Under the pieces are notes generated by a model. It was not told the DNA's origin and made no database searches. It worked only from the letters and a program-made list of their open reading frames with translations. This document shows positions 37,578 to 45,720 of a stretch of 64,000 nt of DNA, piece by piece (position 1 is the first letter of the stretch; the number at the start of each line of letters is the position of its first letter). Position numbers and translations under genes: made by a program. Origin of the DNA: Subtercola boreus (GTDB lineage Bacteria; Actinomycetota; Actinomycetes; Actinomycetales; Microbacteriaceae); the NCBI RefSeq assembly GCF_003399625.1, contig NZ_NBXA01000026.1, positions 434,001 through 498,000 of the forward strand, read 5' to 3'.

Positions 37578-38836
37578 GCCTTCGTTCCGCCGTAGTCGGT
37601 GGTGCGGTCCCGCCACACCGAGTGTGGGTGGTTGCCGGCGAGCACGATGCCGTGCTGCATGGAGTACTCGATCCAGACCGACGGCCCGTCGATGCGTACG
37701 TAGTCGTTCTGCTCGGTGAGGGCGGTCGTGCCCGAGTATGCGACGTAGGTGTCGGCGAGTTCGCCCTGGTACTTCGAAAGGATGGTGGCGGCATCCGCAT
37801 CGGCGATGTCGTTCACATACCCCGCGATCGCAGCGAGCACGAGAGCCTTCTGCGTGTCGGAGAGCACGGAGACCTGCAGTCCCTCGTGTGCGGTGGGGAA
37901 GGCCCAGTCGTTGCCGGGAGTGAGCACGATGTCGCTGTAGACCGAGCCGAGCTTCGCCGTGGCGAGCTGGTCGGTGGTGAGGCCGGCGAGCAGTGCGGTG
38001 AACGCTGCGGCCTTGACGGCGAGCGGCTGGTTCGTGCGGCCGTTGCCGTCGAACGCGCTGAACGGCTCGATTCCCCGGAAGGCGGGTGTGGCGCCGACGA
38101 GGGTGGCGTTGTTGTAGGTGTTCGCGACGGCGAGGTGGTGACCGCCGAACTGGAACTCCCACATTCCGGTGTCGGAGGGCGCGCCGAGGAACGAGATGTA
38201 GAAGTTGGCACGGCCGTAGTCGCTGCCGCCCCCGTTCGCTTCGAGGTAGTCGTCGGCGTTGAGGTGCTGCTGGATCTCGTCGTAGCCGAGACCGGCAGTG
38301 CTGCCGGTCACCGCCGCGAGCAGGGCATTGAACGAGGCGAGCTGGCTGTCGCTGAGGTCACCCAGCGAGAGGCCGAGCCGGGGGCCCGCGCTACCCGTGC
38401 CCTGGCCGCCGGTCATGCCGCCGGCCGGTGCGCCGCTCGGTATGGTGCTGCCGCCAGGTGCGCCGCTCGGCATCGCGCCGCCACCGGCGCCACCTGCACC
38501 GCCCATGCCGCCCGAGCCGCCCAGCAGGCCCTGCGGGAGGTTCGACCACAGCTCGGCGTTGGCGAGCGTGTATTCGTGCACCAGAGTCGCCTGCTGGTCG
38601 GTGCTGAGCGTCGCCTGGAATGCCTGCGCCAGCGCGGCGATGCTCCCCGGAGCAGCCGGAGCAGCCGGAGCAGCCGGAGCGGCCGTCGGAATGGCGGTCG
38701 CGGTGGAGGTGGCAGTGGCGGTAGAGGCCGCCGTCGTGCTGCACCCCGCGAGGAAGAGTGCGGCGACCGGGATGCTCCCGAGAAGGGCGCGCCGGCTGAG
38801 GGACGGGGTGTCGAGGAAGGGTGTCGTTTTCGGCAT
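37574..38836 (-). CDS. DUF3500 domain lipoprotein
   Basis: Exported protein of 420 residues. The signal SRRALLGSIPVAALFLAGC combines a twin-Arg-like start with a lipobox Cys32. A Thr/Ala/Pro linker follows, then the DUF3500 domain, interrupted near residue 110-150 by a Gly/Met/Pro-rich insert. The family block GMWEFQFGGHHLA with its His pair is intact. DUF3500 has no assigned activity; it often occurs beside HupE-type membrane proteins, as here. It is divergent from a small AraC regulator with only 24 bp between starts. Confidence 0.85.
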   Translation of the reverse strand: MPKTTPFLDTPSLSRRALLGSIPVAALFLAGCSTTAASTATATSTATAIPTAAPAAPAAPAAPGSIAALAQAFQATLSTDQQATLVHEYTLANAELWSNLPQGLLGGSGGMGGAGGAGGGAMPSGAPGGSTIPSGAPAGGMTGGQGTGSAGPRLGLSLGDLSDSQLASFNALLAAVTGSTAGLGYDEIQQHLNADDYLEANGGGSDYGRANFYISFLGAPSDTGMWEFQFGGHHLAVANTYNNATLVGATPAFRGIEPFSAFDGNGRTNQPLAVKAAAFTALLAGLTTDQLATAKLGSVYSDIVLTPGNDWAFPTAHEGLQVSVLSDTQKALVLAAIAGYVNDIADADAATILSKYQGELADTYVAYSGTTALTEQNDYVRIDGPSVWIEYSMQHGIVLAGNHPHSVWRDRTTDYGGTKA

Positions 38837-38845
38837 GCCCGGAGC

Positions 38846-40555
38846 CTAGAAAATACACCTATGCCCGAGCCCTGCGCACTCTATGAACTGGCCGGCCACG
38901 TCCCCCTCGTGAAACACCACCTCACCGAGAGGGTGTCCGTGAACCAGCTCGCCGCCATGGCCGGACTCAGCCCGACCCACTTCTCGTGGCTGTTCAAACA
39001 GCAGACCGGCTCCCCCGTGCTGCACTACCAGACGCAGTTGCGCATGGCGCGGGCCCGCGAGCTGCTCGACACGACCGATGACCAGGTCAGCACGGTGGCC
39101 GCCCTCGTGGGCTACGACGACGCCTTCTACTTCTCGAGGCAGTTCCGGAAGATCCACGGAACGACTCCCCTCCGCTACCGAGCCCTGCACAAGGGTTGAC
39201 GAGGCGCGCTGGTATCGGGAGCATCCACGACCGCCGCCGTCGGGTTCGCTCTCGAGCACCCGACGGCGGAAGATCATCAACCAGGCGAAGTAGACCGCTC
39301 CCGCCAGAAGCAGCCCGAGCACCACGAGCGAGGGCACGAAGGCATCGGGCGGGGTCACCAGCACGAACAGCACCAGCGCCACCCACACCAGTGCCACCAC
39401 GGTGACCGGCAGTTCGAAGCGGCCGAGACTGAACCCCCCGGGCTTCTTCTCGAGCGTGCCGCGAACCACCAGGTAGAGCACCACGATGCCCCCGTACATC
39501 AGGGCCGGCAGCAGGGTCCCCCCGACGATCAGCTGGATCAGTGCGTCACCGGGCAGCGCGACCATCAGAACGATGCCGACGGCGACGATCAGCACCGTCG
39601 CGGCAACAGGCGTTCGCGTCACCGGGTTCACCCGGCTCATCAGCCGTGCCGCGGGGAACCGGCCGTCACGGGCCATCGCGAAGACCTGCCGCGAGCAGGC
39701 CGCCATCACGACCATGCCGGCGCCGAAGAACGCGAACGCGATGCCGCCGAGCAGGATCCGCTCCCAGACCGGGCCGAGTTGGCCCCGGATGATCGCCGCA
39801 ACCGGTGAGGGATCGGCGGTGACAGCATCCACGTCCTTGATCGAGACCGTGAGAACGATGAGGAAGACGAGGCCCGCGACGCTCGCCGCGATCACCGAAC
39901 CCACAATCGCCCGCGGAACGGTGCGGAACGGGTTCTTCGCCTCCTCGGCCAGGTTCGCCGCAGAGTCGAAGCCGACCAGGGTGGTGAGCCCCATCAGCGC
40001 ACCGGCCGCGAGGCCTCCCCCGATGGCGAAGTAGTCCGGGTCGCCGAGAGTCGTTCCGCGGGAGACGAGAGTGGCGGCATCCCCACCCCCGGTCACAGCC
40101 AGCACGATCAGCAGCCCGACCACCAGCACCGCGATGATGCCCAGTTCGACGGCCACCGCAGCCGACGTGATCAGGCCGAACAGCCTCGTCGACGCGATCA
40201 CCAGGGCCGCCTGCACGACGAGGATCACGAGGGTCAGGATGCGCGCCATCCCTTCATCGGCGTCCATTCCGAGCAGCGGCATCACCGCCTGGCTCGCCAT
40301 CGCGTTGGCCATCGTGACGACCGCGATGGCGAGGTACCAGAAGCTCAGCCAGCCGAAGAACCACCCCACCTTCGGGTTCGCGAGCCGGGAGGCCCACTGG
40401 TACGACGAGCCGCTCAGGGCGATGCGGGCGGCGAACTGGGCGACGACGAGCGCGACGAGCGTCTGTCCGACGGCGGCGAGCACCCACAGCCAGATACCGA
40501 CCGGCCCCGAGGTCTGGAGCATCTCGCCATAGGTCGCGAACACGCCGACCGCCAC
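38846..40555 (-). CDS. APC-superfamily amino acid permease with disturbed ends
   Basis: Amino acid/polyamine-type permease: about 12 helices between residues 1 and 430, with SSYQWASRL, GFDSAANLAEEAKNPFRTVP and ACSRQVFAMARDG. The first usable start is GTG 40555, inside TM1. The conserved beginning of TM1 (LKRTLGGFQVFAISFAF) continues in frame upstream to the kinase stop without any ATG, GTG or TTG. At the other end the frame runs about 120 codons past the expected end, antisense to the AraC gene. A frameshift in the C-rich tract near 40620-40650 or loss of function is possible. Confidence 0.7.
   Translation of the reverse strand: MAVGVFATYGEMLQTSGPVGIWLWVLAAVGQTLVALVVAQFAARIALSGSSYQWASRLANPKVGWFFGWLSFWYLAIAVVTMANAMASQAVMPLLGMDADEGMARILTLVILVVQAALVIASTRLFGLITSAAVAVELGIIAVLVVGLLIVLAVTGGGDAATLVSRGTTLGDPDYFAIGGGLAAGALMGLTTLVGFDSAANLAEEAKNPFRTVPRAIVGSVIAASVAGLVFLIVLTVSIKDVDAVTADPSPVAAIIRGQLGPVWERILLGGIAFAFFGAGMVVMAACSRQVFAMARDGRFPAARLMSRVNPVTRTPVAATVLIVAVGIVLMVALPGDALIQLIVGGTLLPALMYGGIVVLYLVVRGTLEKKPGGFSLGRFELPVTVVALVWVALVLFVLVTPPDAFVPSLVVLGLLLAGAVYFAWLMIFRRRVLESEPDGGGRGCSRYQRASSTLVQGSVAEGSRSVDLPELPREVEGVVVAHEGGHRADLVIGRVEQLAGPRHAQLRLVVQHGGAGLLFEQPREVGRAESGHGGELVHGHPLGEVVFHEGDVAGQFIECAGLGHRCIF
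38861..39199 (+). CDS. Single-domain AraC-type DNA-binding regulator
   Basis: Protein of 112 residues consisting only of the AraC double helix-turn-helix, as in SoxS/MarA: HLTERVSVNQLAAMAGLSPTHFSWLF, and VSTVAALVGYDDAFYFSRQFRKIHG. There is no sensing domain, so it would act by abundance. ATG 38861 is 24 bp from the divergent DUF3500 start, making that operon its likely target. The permease frame on the opposite strand has no stop until 38846 and so covers this gene completely. Confidence 0.85.
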   Translation: MPEPCALYELAGHVPLVKHHLTERVSVNQLAAMAGLSPTHFSWLFKQQTGSPVLHYQTQLRMARARELLDTTDDQVSTVAALVGYDDAFYFSRQFRKIHGTTPLRYRALHKG

Positions 40556-40654
40556 CGAGATGAAGGCGAACGAGATCGCGAAGACCTGGAAACCGCCGAG
40601 CGTGCGTTTGAGCTGCGGCTCGCTCGTCGGGGCGGAGGGGAGGGGAGCTGAGCT

Positions 40655-41632
40655 TCAGCGTGCCACGGGCTCCACTGTGTCGAGGAGGTGCAGCTCGGCG
40701 CGGGTGGGCAGTCCCTCCCAGTCTCCGGGAGCGAGGCACGCGAACGCGCCGGCCTGCGCCGCGAGCGCGAGCCGCGCCTCAGGCGTCGAGCCGCCCGGAT
40801 CCCCCGGCAGCAGCAGCTCGGCCAGATACCCCGCCACGAAGGCGTCGCCCGCTCCGACGGTGTCGAGCGGGCTGATCGGCACGGGTGGCTGCCAGTGCAC
40901 GGCGCCGTCGATCACGGCGACCGCACCGAGGTGTCCGCGCTTGATGATCGCCTGCGCCGGTCCGAACTCGGCGAGCCGGGCCGCCAATACCTCGGACGGC
41001 GCCTCGCCGACGACAAGCGCGGCCTCGTCATAACCCGCGAACACGACGTCGACGAGCGGGAGCAGGCGTCGGTAGGCGTCGGCAGCGGCCTCCGCGCTCC
41101 AGAGTGTCGAGCGGTAGTTGAGGTCGAACGAGATGGTGACTCCGGATGCCCGGGCCAGCCCGATCGCTTCGAACACCGCGTCGGCAGCCGACGCCGAGAG
41201 CGCAGGCGTGATGCCCGTGAGGTGAAGGACGCCCGCACCACGCACGAGATCCTCGTCGAGGTCTTCGACCGAGAACCTCGAACCGGCACTGCCGGCACGG
41301 TAGTAGGTCACCTTCTGGGTGTGGGCGGTGCGGCGCTCCTTGATCATGAGACCGGTGGGAGCGCCCCCATCCACGATCGCCCGAACCTCCACACCCTCGG
41401 CACGGATCTCCCGCACCACCAGCTGCCCGAGCGAGTCGTCGCCGACCCGGCCGCACCAGACGGCGGAGCCCCCGAGTCGAGACACACCGATGGCCACGTT
41501 CGACTCCGAGCCGCCGATGCCGAGGCCGAGCGACGAGGCGTGGGCCAGAGGTCCGGGCTGTTCGGCTTTCAGCAGGGCCATCGTCTCGCCGAACGTCACC
41601 AGGTAGGGCGCCCGTGGCGCGCGGAGGTTCAC
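40655..41632 (-). CDS. kdgK: 2-dehydro-3-deoxygluconate kinase (PfkB family)
   Basis: PfkB sugar kinase of 325 residues. It starts with VTFGETMALL, has the GGSESNVAIGVSRLG substrate lid, and the C-terminal signature DTVGAGDAFVAGYL with the catalytic Asp. It would phosphorylate 2-keto-3-deoxygluconate to KDPG, feeding the aldolase encoded just before it. GTG 41632 overlaps the eda stop (GTGA). Other PfkB substrates are possible, but the pathway context is strong. Confidence 0.9.
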   Translation of the reverse strand: MNLRAPRAPYLVTFGETMALLKAEQPGPLAHASSLGLGIGGSESNVAIGVSRLGGSAVWCGRVGDDSLGQLVVREIRAEGVEVRAIVDGGAPTGLMIKERRTAHTQKVTYYRAGSAGSRFSVEDLDEDLVRGAGVLHLTGITPALSASAADAVFEAIGLARASGVTISFDLNYRSTLWSAEAAADAYRRLLPLVDVVFAGYDEAALVVGEAPSEVLAARLAEFGPAQAIIKRGHLGAVAVIDGAVHWQPPVPISPLDTVGAGDAFVAGYLAELLLPGDPGGSTPEARLALAAQAGAFACLAPGDWEGLPTRAELHLLDTVEPVAR

Positions 41633-42306
41633 GCGGCTGCCTCTGCAACAGCCGCGGCGAGCCGGGTCGCCCGCTCAGTGAGAGCGCGGAGGTCGCCGCC
41701 CGCGAAAGCGTCGCCGAGCAGCGGGCCGCCGACGCTCACGGCCAGCGCTCCAGCCTTCATCCATCGCACCGCATCGTCGATCCCCACCCCGCCTGAGGGA
41801 ATGACCTGGATGCCCGGGAAGGGCCCGCGGAGCATCGAGATGTAACTCTCGCCGACGAGCGAGGCGGGGAAGACCTTCACCGCGGTACCGCCCGCCGCCC
41901 AGCCGGTGTGCAGTTCGGTCGGTGTCAGTCCGCCGGGAAAGGTGGGGATGCCGCGGGAGACCGCCGCCTCGATGATGCCGGTCGAGGTCACGGGGGTGAC
42001 CAGGTACGAAGCGCCCGCCTCGATCGCTTCGACAGCCTGGGCCACCGTTGTCACCGTGCCGACTCCGATCTCGGCGTCGGCACCGAAACGTTCGCGGAGC
42101 GCGGGCAGGTGTTCGAAGACCCCGGCCGTGCTCAGGGTCAGTTCGATCGACTTCACCCCGCCGCCGACGAGCGCCTCGATGACGGGTTCGTACTCGACGG
42201 CGTGGGTTGCCCGGAGCACCGCTATGACCCTCGTGTCGAGCAGCAGCCTGGAGGGGCGGGGGCGGAGGGGCGTGACGGTTGTCGGCATCGGGTTCCTCGA
42301 GGTCAT
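41629..42306 (-). CDS. eda: 2-dehydro-3-deoxyphosphogluconate aldolase
   Basis: Class I aldolase of 225 residues splitting KDPG into pyruvate and glyceraldehyde 3-phosphate. The TIM-barrel motifs GGVKSIELTLST (catalytic Glu) and VKVFPASLVG (Schiff-base Lys) are present, with PSGGVGIDD closing the barrel. ATG 42306 overlaps the dehydrogenase stop (ATGA). It stands mid-operon between the dehydrogenase and the KDG kinase. Confidence 0.93.
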   Translation of the reverse strand: MTSRNPMPTTVTPLRPRPSRLLLDTRVIAVLRATHAVEYEPVIEALVGGGVKSIELTLSTAGVFEHLPALRERFGADAEIGVGTVTTVAQAVEAIEAGASYLVTPVTSTGIIEAAVSRGIPTFPGGLTPTELHTGWAAGGTAVKVFPASLVGESYISMLRGPFPGIQVIPSGGVGIDDAVRWMKAGALAVSVGGPLLGDAFAGGDLRALTERATRLAAAVAEAAA

Positions 42307-43352
42307 CGGAGTGGAGAGGAGTCGGAGGCGCCGAGCCGGAGCATGACTTTGCTGCTGCCCGCTCTACGGTCGGCGGCGACCTGCATGGCCGCACCGGCGT
42401 CGGCCAGGTCGAAGCGGTGCGTCACGATGGGCGAGAGGTCGACCCCGCCCGCCATGGCCTCGAGCGCGTCGTCGATCTCGTCGACGAAGCGGTACGACCC
42501 GATCCAGGTGATCTCGCGCGTGACGAGGTCGCCGAGGGCGGCCGGCGTCGGCGTACCCGGCAGGTTGCCGACCTGCACGAGCGTGCCACCCCGAGCCGTC
42601 GCGCGGAGCACGGATCCGAGCGCACCGGATGCTCCCGAGGTCTCGAAGACGAGTTCGGTGTCAGTCGGCAGCACACCGCCGGCGGCGACGTTCACTGTCG
42701 TCGTGGCACCGAGCTCCTCTGCGATCGCGAGAGCGCTGTCCTGGATGTCCGCGGCCGTGACCGTCGCGGCACCCCGATACTTCAGGGCGGCGACCACGAG
42801 CGAACCGATCGGCCCGGCGCCGTTCACCAGCACATCCCTGCCCCGCACGTCGCCCGCGCGGTTCACGGCGTGCAGCGCCACCGCGAAGGGCTCGGCGAGC
42901 GCGCCGCTCAGGGTGTCGACGCCGGATGGCAGCAGCCTGATCATCCCGGCGTCCACCGCGCGGAGCTCACTGAACCCGCCGTCGGTGTGCGGGTCGAACG
43001 CCGCCGACCCGAAGTAGCGGATCTCGGGATACAGGTTGGTGCGGCCGGCGAGCCGGTCGGGCAGGGGCGCCCCACCGACCGGCTGGGAGGGATGCACAGT
43101 GACCGCGTCGCCGAGGGAGAGGTTCGTGACACCCGCTCCGACCTGCACGATGCGCCCGGCGATCTCGTGCCCGAGCACGAGGGGGTGCTTCAGCACGGCC
43201 GTACCCGACGCGCCGTGCTTGTAGTAGGAGAGGTCGGATCCGCAGATCCCGCCCCACTCCATCGCGATGACGACCTGGCCCGGCCCCGCGATGGGATCGG
43301 CGACCTCGTCGATGCGGAGATCTTCCGGCCCGTGCACGACGACGGCTCTCAT
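42303..43352 (-). CDS. Zinc-type dehydrogenase, L-idonate/L-gulonate 5-dehydrogenase-like
   Basis: Medium-chain dehydrogenase of 349 residues similar to L-idonate 5-dehydrogenase. Catalytic zinc ligands are visible (CGSD, GHEIAG) and the NAD fold at VNGAGPIGSLVV. The four-Cys structural-zinc lobe of the family is lost: where PCGxCxxCxxGRxNLC is expected the protein reads PVGGAPLPDRLAGRTNLY. ATG 43352 overlaps the transporter stop. In a ManD/UxuB/KdgK/Eda setting it would oxidise L-gulonate to D-fructuronate or L-idonate to 5-ketogluconate; which one is open. Confidence 0.82.
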   Translation of the reverse strand: MRAVVVHGPEDLRIDEVADPIAGPGQVVIAMEWGGICGSDLSYYKHGASGTAVLKHPLVLGHEIAGRIVQVGAGVTNLSLGDAVTVHPSQPVGGAPLPDRLAGRTNLYPEIRYFGSAAFDPHTDGGFSELRAVDAGMIRLLPSGVDTLSGALAEPFAVALHAVNRAGDVRGRDVLVNGAGPIGSLVVAALKYRGAATVTAADIQDSALAIAEELGATTTVNVAAGGVLPTDTELVFETSGASGALGSVLRATARGGTLVQVGNLPGTPTPAALGDLVTREITWIGSYRFVDEIDDALEAMAGGVDLSPIVTHRFDLADAGAAMQVAADRRAGSSKVMLRLGASDSSPLR

Positions 43353-44746
43353 GCTGCATCCTGCAGCAGCACCAGGTCGCGGCCGCGGGTCTCGGGCGCC
43401 ACGATCGCGCTGACCAAGGTGATCGCCGAGTACCCGATGACCATGACGGCGAGCGGCCACCACGATCCGGTCACGGCGGTGAGGGTCGCGGCGAGCACCG
43501 GGCCGATCGCCGTCGCGAGGATGCCGCCGATCTCCTTGGCGAGGGCCAGCTGCGTGAAGCGGGTGCGGGCGCCGAAGAGCTCGGCCATCGTCACACTCTC
43601 CATCGCGAAGAGGCCGAGCACGCCGATGTTGAGTCCGACCACGATGGCTATGGTCACGAGGGTCGTGTTGCCGCTGTTGATCATGAGGAGCATCGGAACA
43701 GCGAACAGGATCGTGATGATCGTCAGAACGATGTACACCGGCCGCCTGCCGACCCTGTCACCGATCAGCCCCATCGCGGGAACCGTTGCGAAGCCGACCA
43801 GCGACCCGATCAGGATCGCATTGATGCCGACGGACTTGTCGAGCAGCAGGGTGGTGGCGAGGTAGCCGATGAGGAACGTCTGGATGAGCCCCGAGTTGCC
43901 GGCCTGGCCGAACCGCAGCCCGAGCGCGATGAGGAAGGCACGCCCCTTCCGCTGGTGGAGGCCCGCTTCGATCGTGCTGACGCTGCCGGTCGCGGCGGCG
44001 GCGAGTTCGGCGCGGGTCATCGCGACGCCGTCGATGACATCGACGCGCTGCTCGAAGACCGGGCTCTCCTTGATGGAGGTACGGATCCACACCGCGAGGA
44101 TCAGCAGCACGAAGCTCGCGAGGAACGGGATGCGCCAGCCCCAGCTCTCGAGCTGGTCGCTCGGCAGCGTCGCGACCAGAATCGCCCAGATTCCGGAGGC
44201 GGCGAGGGTGCCCGAATTGGTGCCGAGCGAGACCAGGGACGCGATCAGGCCGCGCCTCGGTGTCGGCGCATACTCGGCGAGCATCACCGAGGCGCCGGCG
44301 ATCTCGGCGCCGGCTCCGAAGCCCTGGATCAGGCGGAGCGCCACCAGCATGATCGGTGCCCAGATGCCCACCATGGCGTAGGTCGGCAGTACCCCGATGA
44401 GAGTGGTGGACGCTCCCATGAGGGCGATCGTGATGAAGAGCACCTTCTTGCGGCCGATCCGATCGCCCATGCGGCCGAAGTAGATCGCGCCCACCAGGCG
44501 AGCGACATAGCCGACACCGTAGGTCGCCATCGCGGCGATGAAGCCGATCGCGGGACTCACGTCGGGAAAGAAGATCTTGTTGAAGACGAGAGCGGCGGCC
44601 AGGGAGTACAGCTGGAAGTCCATGAACTCCATGGCTGTTCCGAGCCAGCCCGAGACGGCCACCTTGGCGAGTTCGCCGGACCTTGTGGCCGGTTCCGGTT
44701 CGGCGGCGGTCGGATCCGCCTCGGCATTCCGCGTCTTGTCCGTCAT
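43349..44746 (-). CDS. MHS-type MFS transporter for an organic or sugar acid
   Basis: Symporter of 465 residues of the metabolite:H+ symporter branch (ShiA/KgtP/ProP-like). It opens with VSGWLGTAMEFMDFQLYSLAAAL and has GRMGDRIGRKKVL, RLIQGFGAGAEIAGA and ASIWAI-type motifs, with about 12 helices. ATG 44746 has AAAGGAG. It is first in the operon transporter-dehydrogenase-eda-kdgK-permease. Two copies of the GntR-type operator lie in its promoter, so the imported acid is presumably the inducer of the divergent catabolic genes. Confidence 0.87.
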   Translation of the reverse strand: MTDKTRNAEADPTAAEPEPATRSGELAKVAVSGWLGTAMEFMDFQLYSLAAALVFNKIFFPDVSPAIGFIAAMATYGVGYVARLVGAIYFGRMGDRIGRKKVLFITIALMGASTTLIGVLPTYAMVGIWAPIMLVALRLIQGFGAGAEIAGASVMLAEYAPTPRRGLIASLVSLGTNSGTLAASGIWAILVATLPSDQLESWGWRIPFLASFVLLILAVWIRTSIKESPVFEQRVDVIDGVAMTRAELAAAATGSVSTIEAGLHQRKGRAFLIALGLRFGQAGNSGLIQTFLIGYLATTLLLDKSVGINAILIGSLVGFATVPAMGLIGDRVGRRPVYIVLTIITILFAVPMLLMINSGNTTLVTIAIVVGLNIGVLGLFAMESVTMAELFGARTRFTQLALAKEIGGILATAIGPVLAATLTAVTGSWWPLAVMVIGYSAITLVSAIVAPETRGRDLVLLQDAA

Positions 44747-44798
44747 GACTGTGCTCCTTTGCAACTCAGGTCGCATCTGCTCGACCTCGTGCACACTA

Positions 44799-44824
44799 CC
44801 ATACAAGTACTGCCATACAAGTAC
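44799..44824. promoter_or_regulatory. Two tandem GntR-type operators
   Basis: CCATACAAGTAC at 44799-44810 and again at 44813-44824 (14-bp period, one helical turn and a third). They sit between the divergent transporter and GntR starts. A third variant lies before manD. The shared form is CCATACWWGTAY, nearly palindromic around the WW. Confidence 0.72.
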
Positions 44825-44843
44825 GCAAGTTTTCCAGACGAGC

Positions 44844-44849
44844 AATAAT
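44844..44849 (+). promoter_or_regulatory. -10 box of leaderless gntR
   Basis: AATAAT six bases before ATG 44856, without a Shine-Dalgarno sequence. The tandem operators are centred about 30 bp upstream, so autorepression is likely. Confidence 0.5.
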
Positions 44850-44855
44850 GGGGAC

Positions 44856-45572
44856 ATGACTTTCGTCGGCTCGTCCCGCCTCCTGCCCACAGCGCCGAGG
44901 AACGCCCGCGGCCAGGCACTGGACATCATCCGCCAGAAGATCATCACCCTCGAACTCGCCCCCGGCTCCCAGCTGTCGGAGAACGAGCTCGCCGGCCAGC
45001 TCGGCCTCTCCCGCACTCCCGTGCGCGAGAGCCTGATCCTGTTGGCCGAGGAGCAGCTCGTCTCTGTCGTGCCCCAGGTCGGCACGCTCGTCTCCCCCAT
45101 CGTCGAGGCGGAGATCGCGACATCCCAGTTCGTCAGGGAGTCGCTCGAACTCGCCGCCCTCAGCGAGGCCGTTTACATGGTCGATGCCGCACAGCTCGCT
45201 GGCCTCAATGCGCTGATCGCCGAGCAGCGGGTCGCCGATGAGCGAGACGACACCGAGCTGTTCTTCGCGCTCGACGAGCAGTTCCACTTCGCGCTGATGA
45301 ACATTTCGCAGCACGGTTCTGCGTGGCGCACCGTGAGCCAGGCGAAGGCCCATCTCGACAGGGCCCGTCGCCTCTCACTCTCGCTCACGCAGCAGATGTC
45401 GACCCTCATCGACCAGCACCAGAGCATCGTCGATGCCGTGGCGCGGGGCGATTCCGGCGCGGCGACGGATGCCCTGCGGCGCCACCTCCGCAAGGTGTTC
45501 GACGACATCGCCCTCATCCGGGCGGCCCGCCCCGAGCTCTTCGCCCCAGCCACCCCCACGCGACGGCGCTGA
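44856..45572 (+). CDS. GntR-family (FCD) transcriptional regulator
   Basis: Regulator of 238 residues: GntR winged helix at about 20-85 ([35 protein letters not shown]) and an all-helical FCD effector domain with the metal-ligand His residues in [13 protein letters not shown] and [11 protein letters not shown] regulators of this sort bind sugar acids such as fructuronate. It lies between the transporter operon and the dehydratase operon, and three CCATACWWGTAY sites flank it; it is almost certainly the local regulator. Confidence 0.92.
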   Translation: MTFVGSSRLLPTAPRNARGQALDIIRQKIITLELAPGSQLSENELAGQLGLSRTPVRESLILLAEEQLVSVVPQVGTLVSPIVEAEIATSQFVRESLELAALSEAVYMVDAAQLAGLNALIAEQRVADERDDTELFFALDEQFHFALMNISQHGSAWRTVSQAKAHLDRARRLSLSLTQQMSTLIDQHQSIVDAVARGDSGAATDALRRHLRKVFDDIALIRAARPELFAPATPTRRR

Positions 45573-45614
45573 GCAACCGGATCCGCACGACCTCGTCAGT
45601 CTCGTCCACCTGTG

Positions 45615-45629
45615 CCATACTTGTATATC
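45615..45629. promoter_or_regulatory. Third GntR-type operator, upstream of manD
   Basis: CCATACTTGTATATC matches CCATACWWGTAY and overlaps a TATATC -10-like box (45624-45629), so binding would block the dehydratase operon. Confidence 0.68.
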
Positions 45630-45720
45630 AGTGAGGGACTCCACGGTTGCGCCGACCCCCCACCCGTCGTTCGCATCAGCGAGGAAACGAACGCCCCAGG
45701 CACACCAGGAACGGGCAGAC

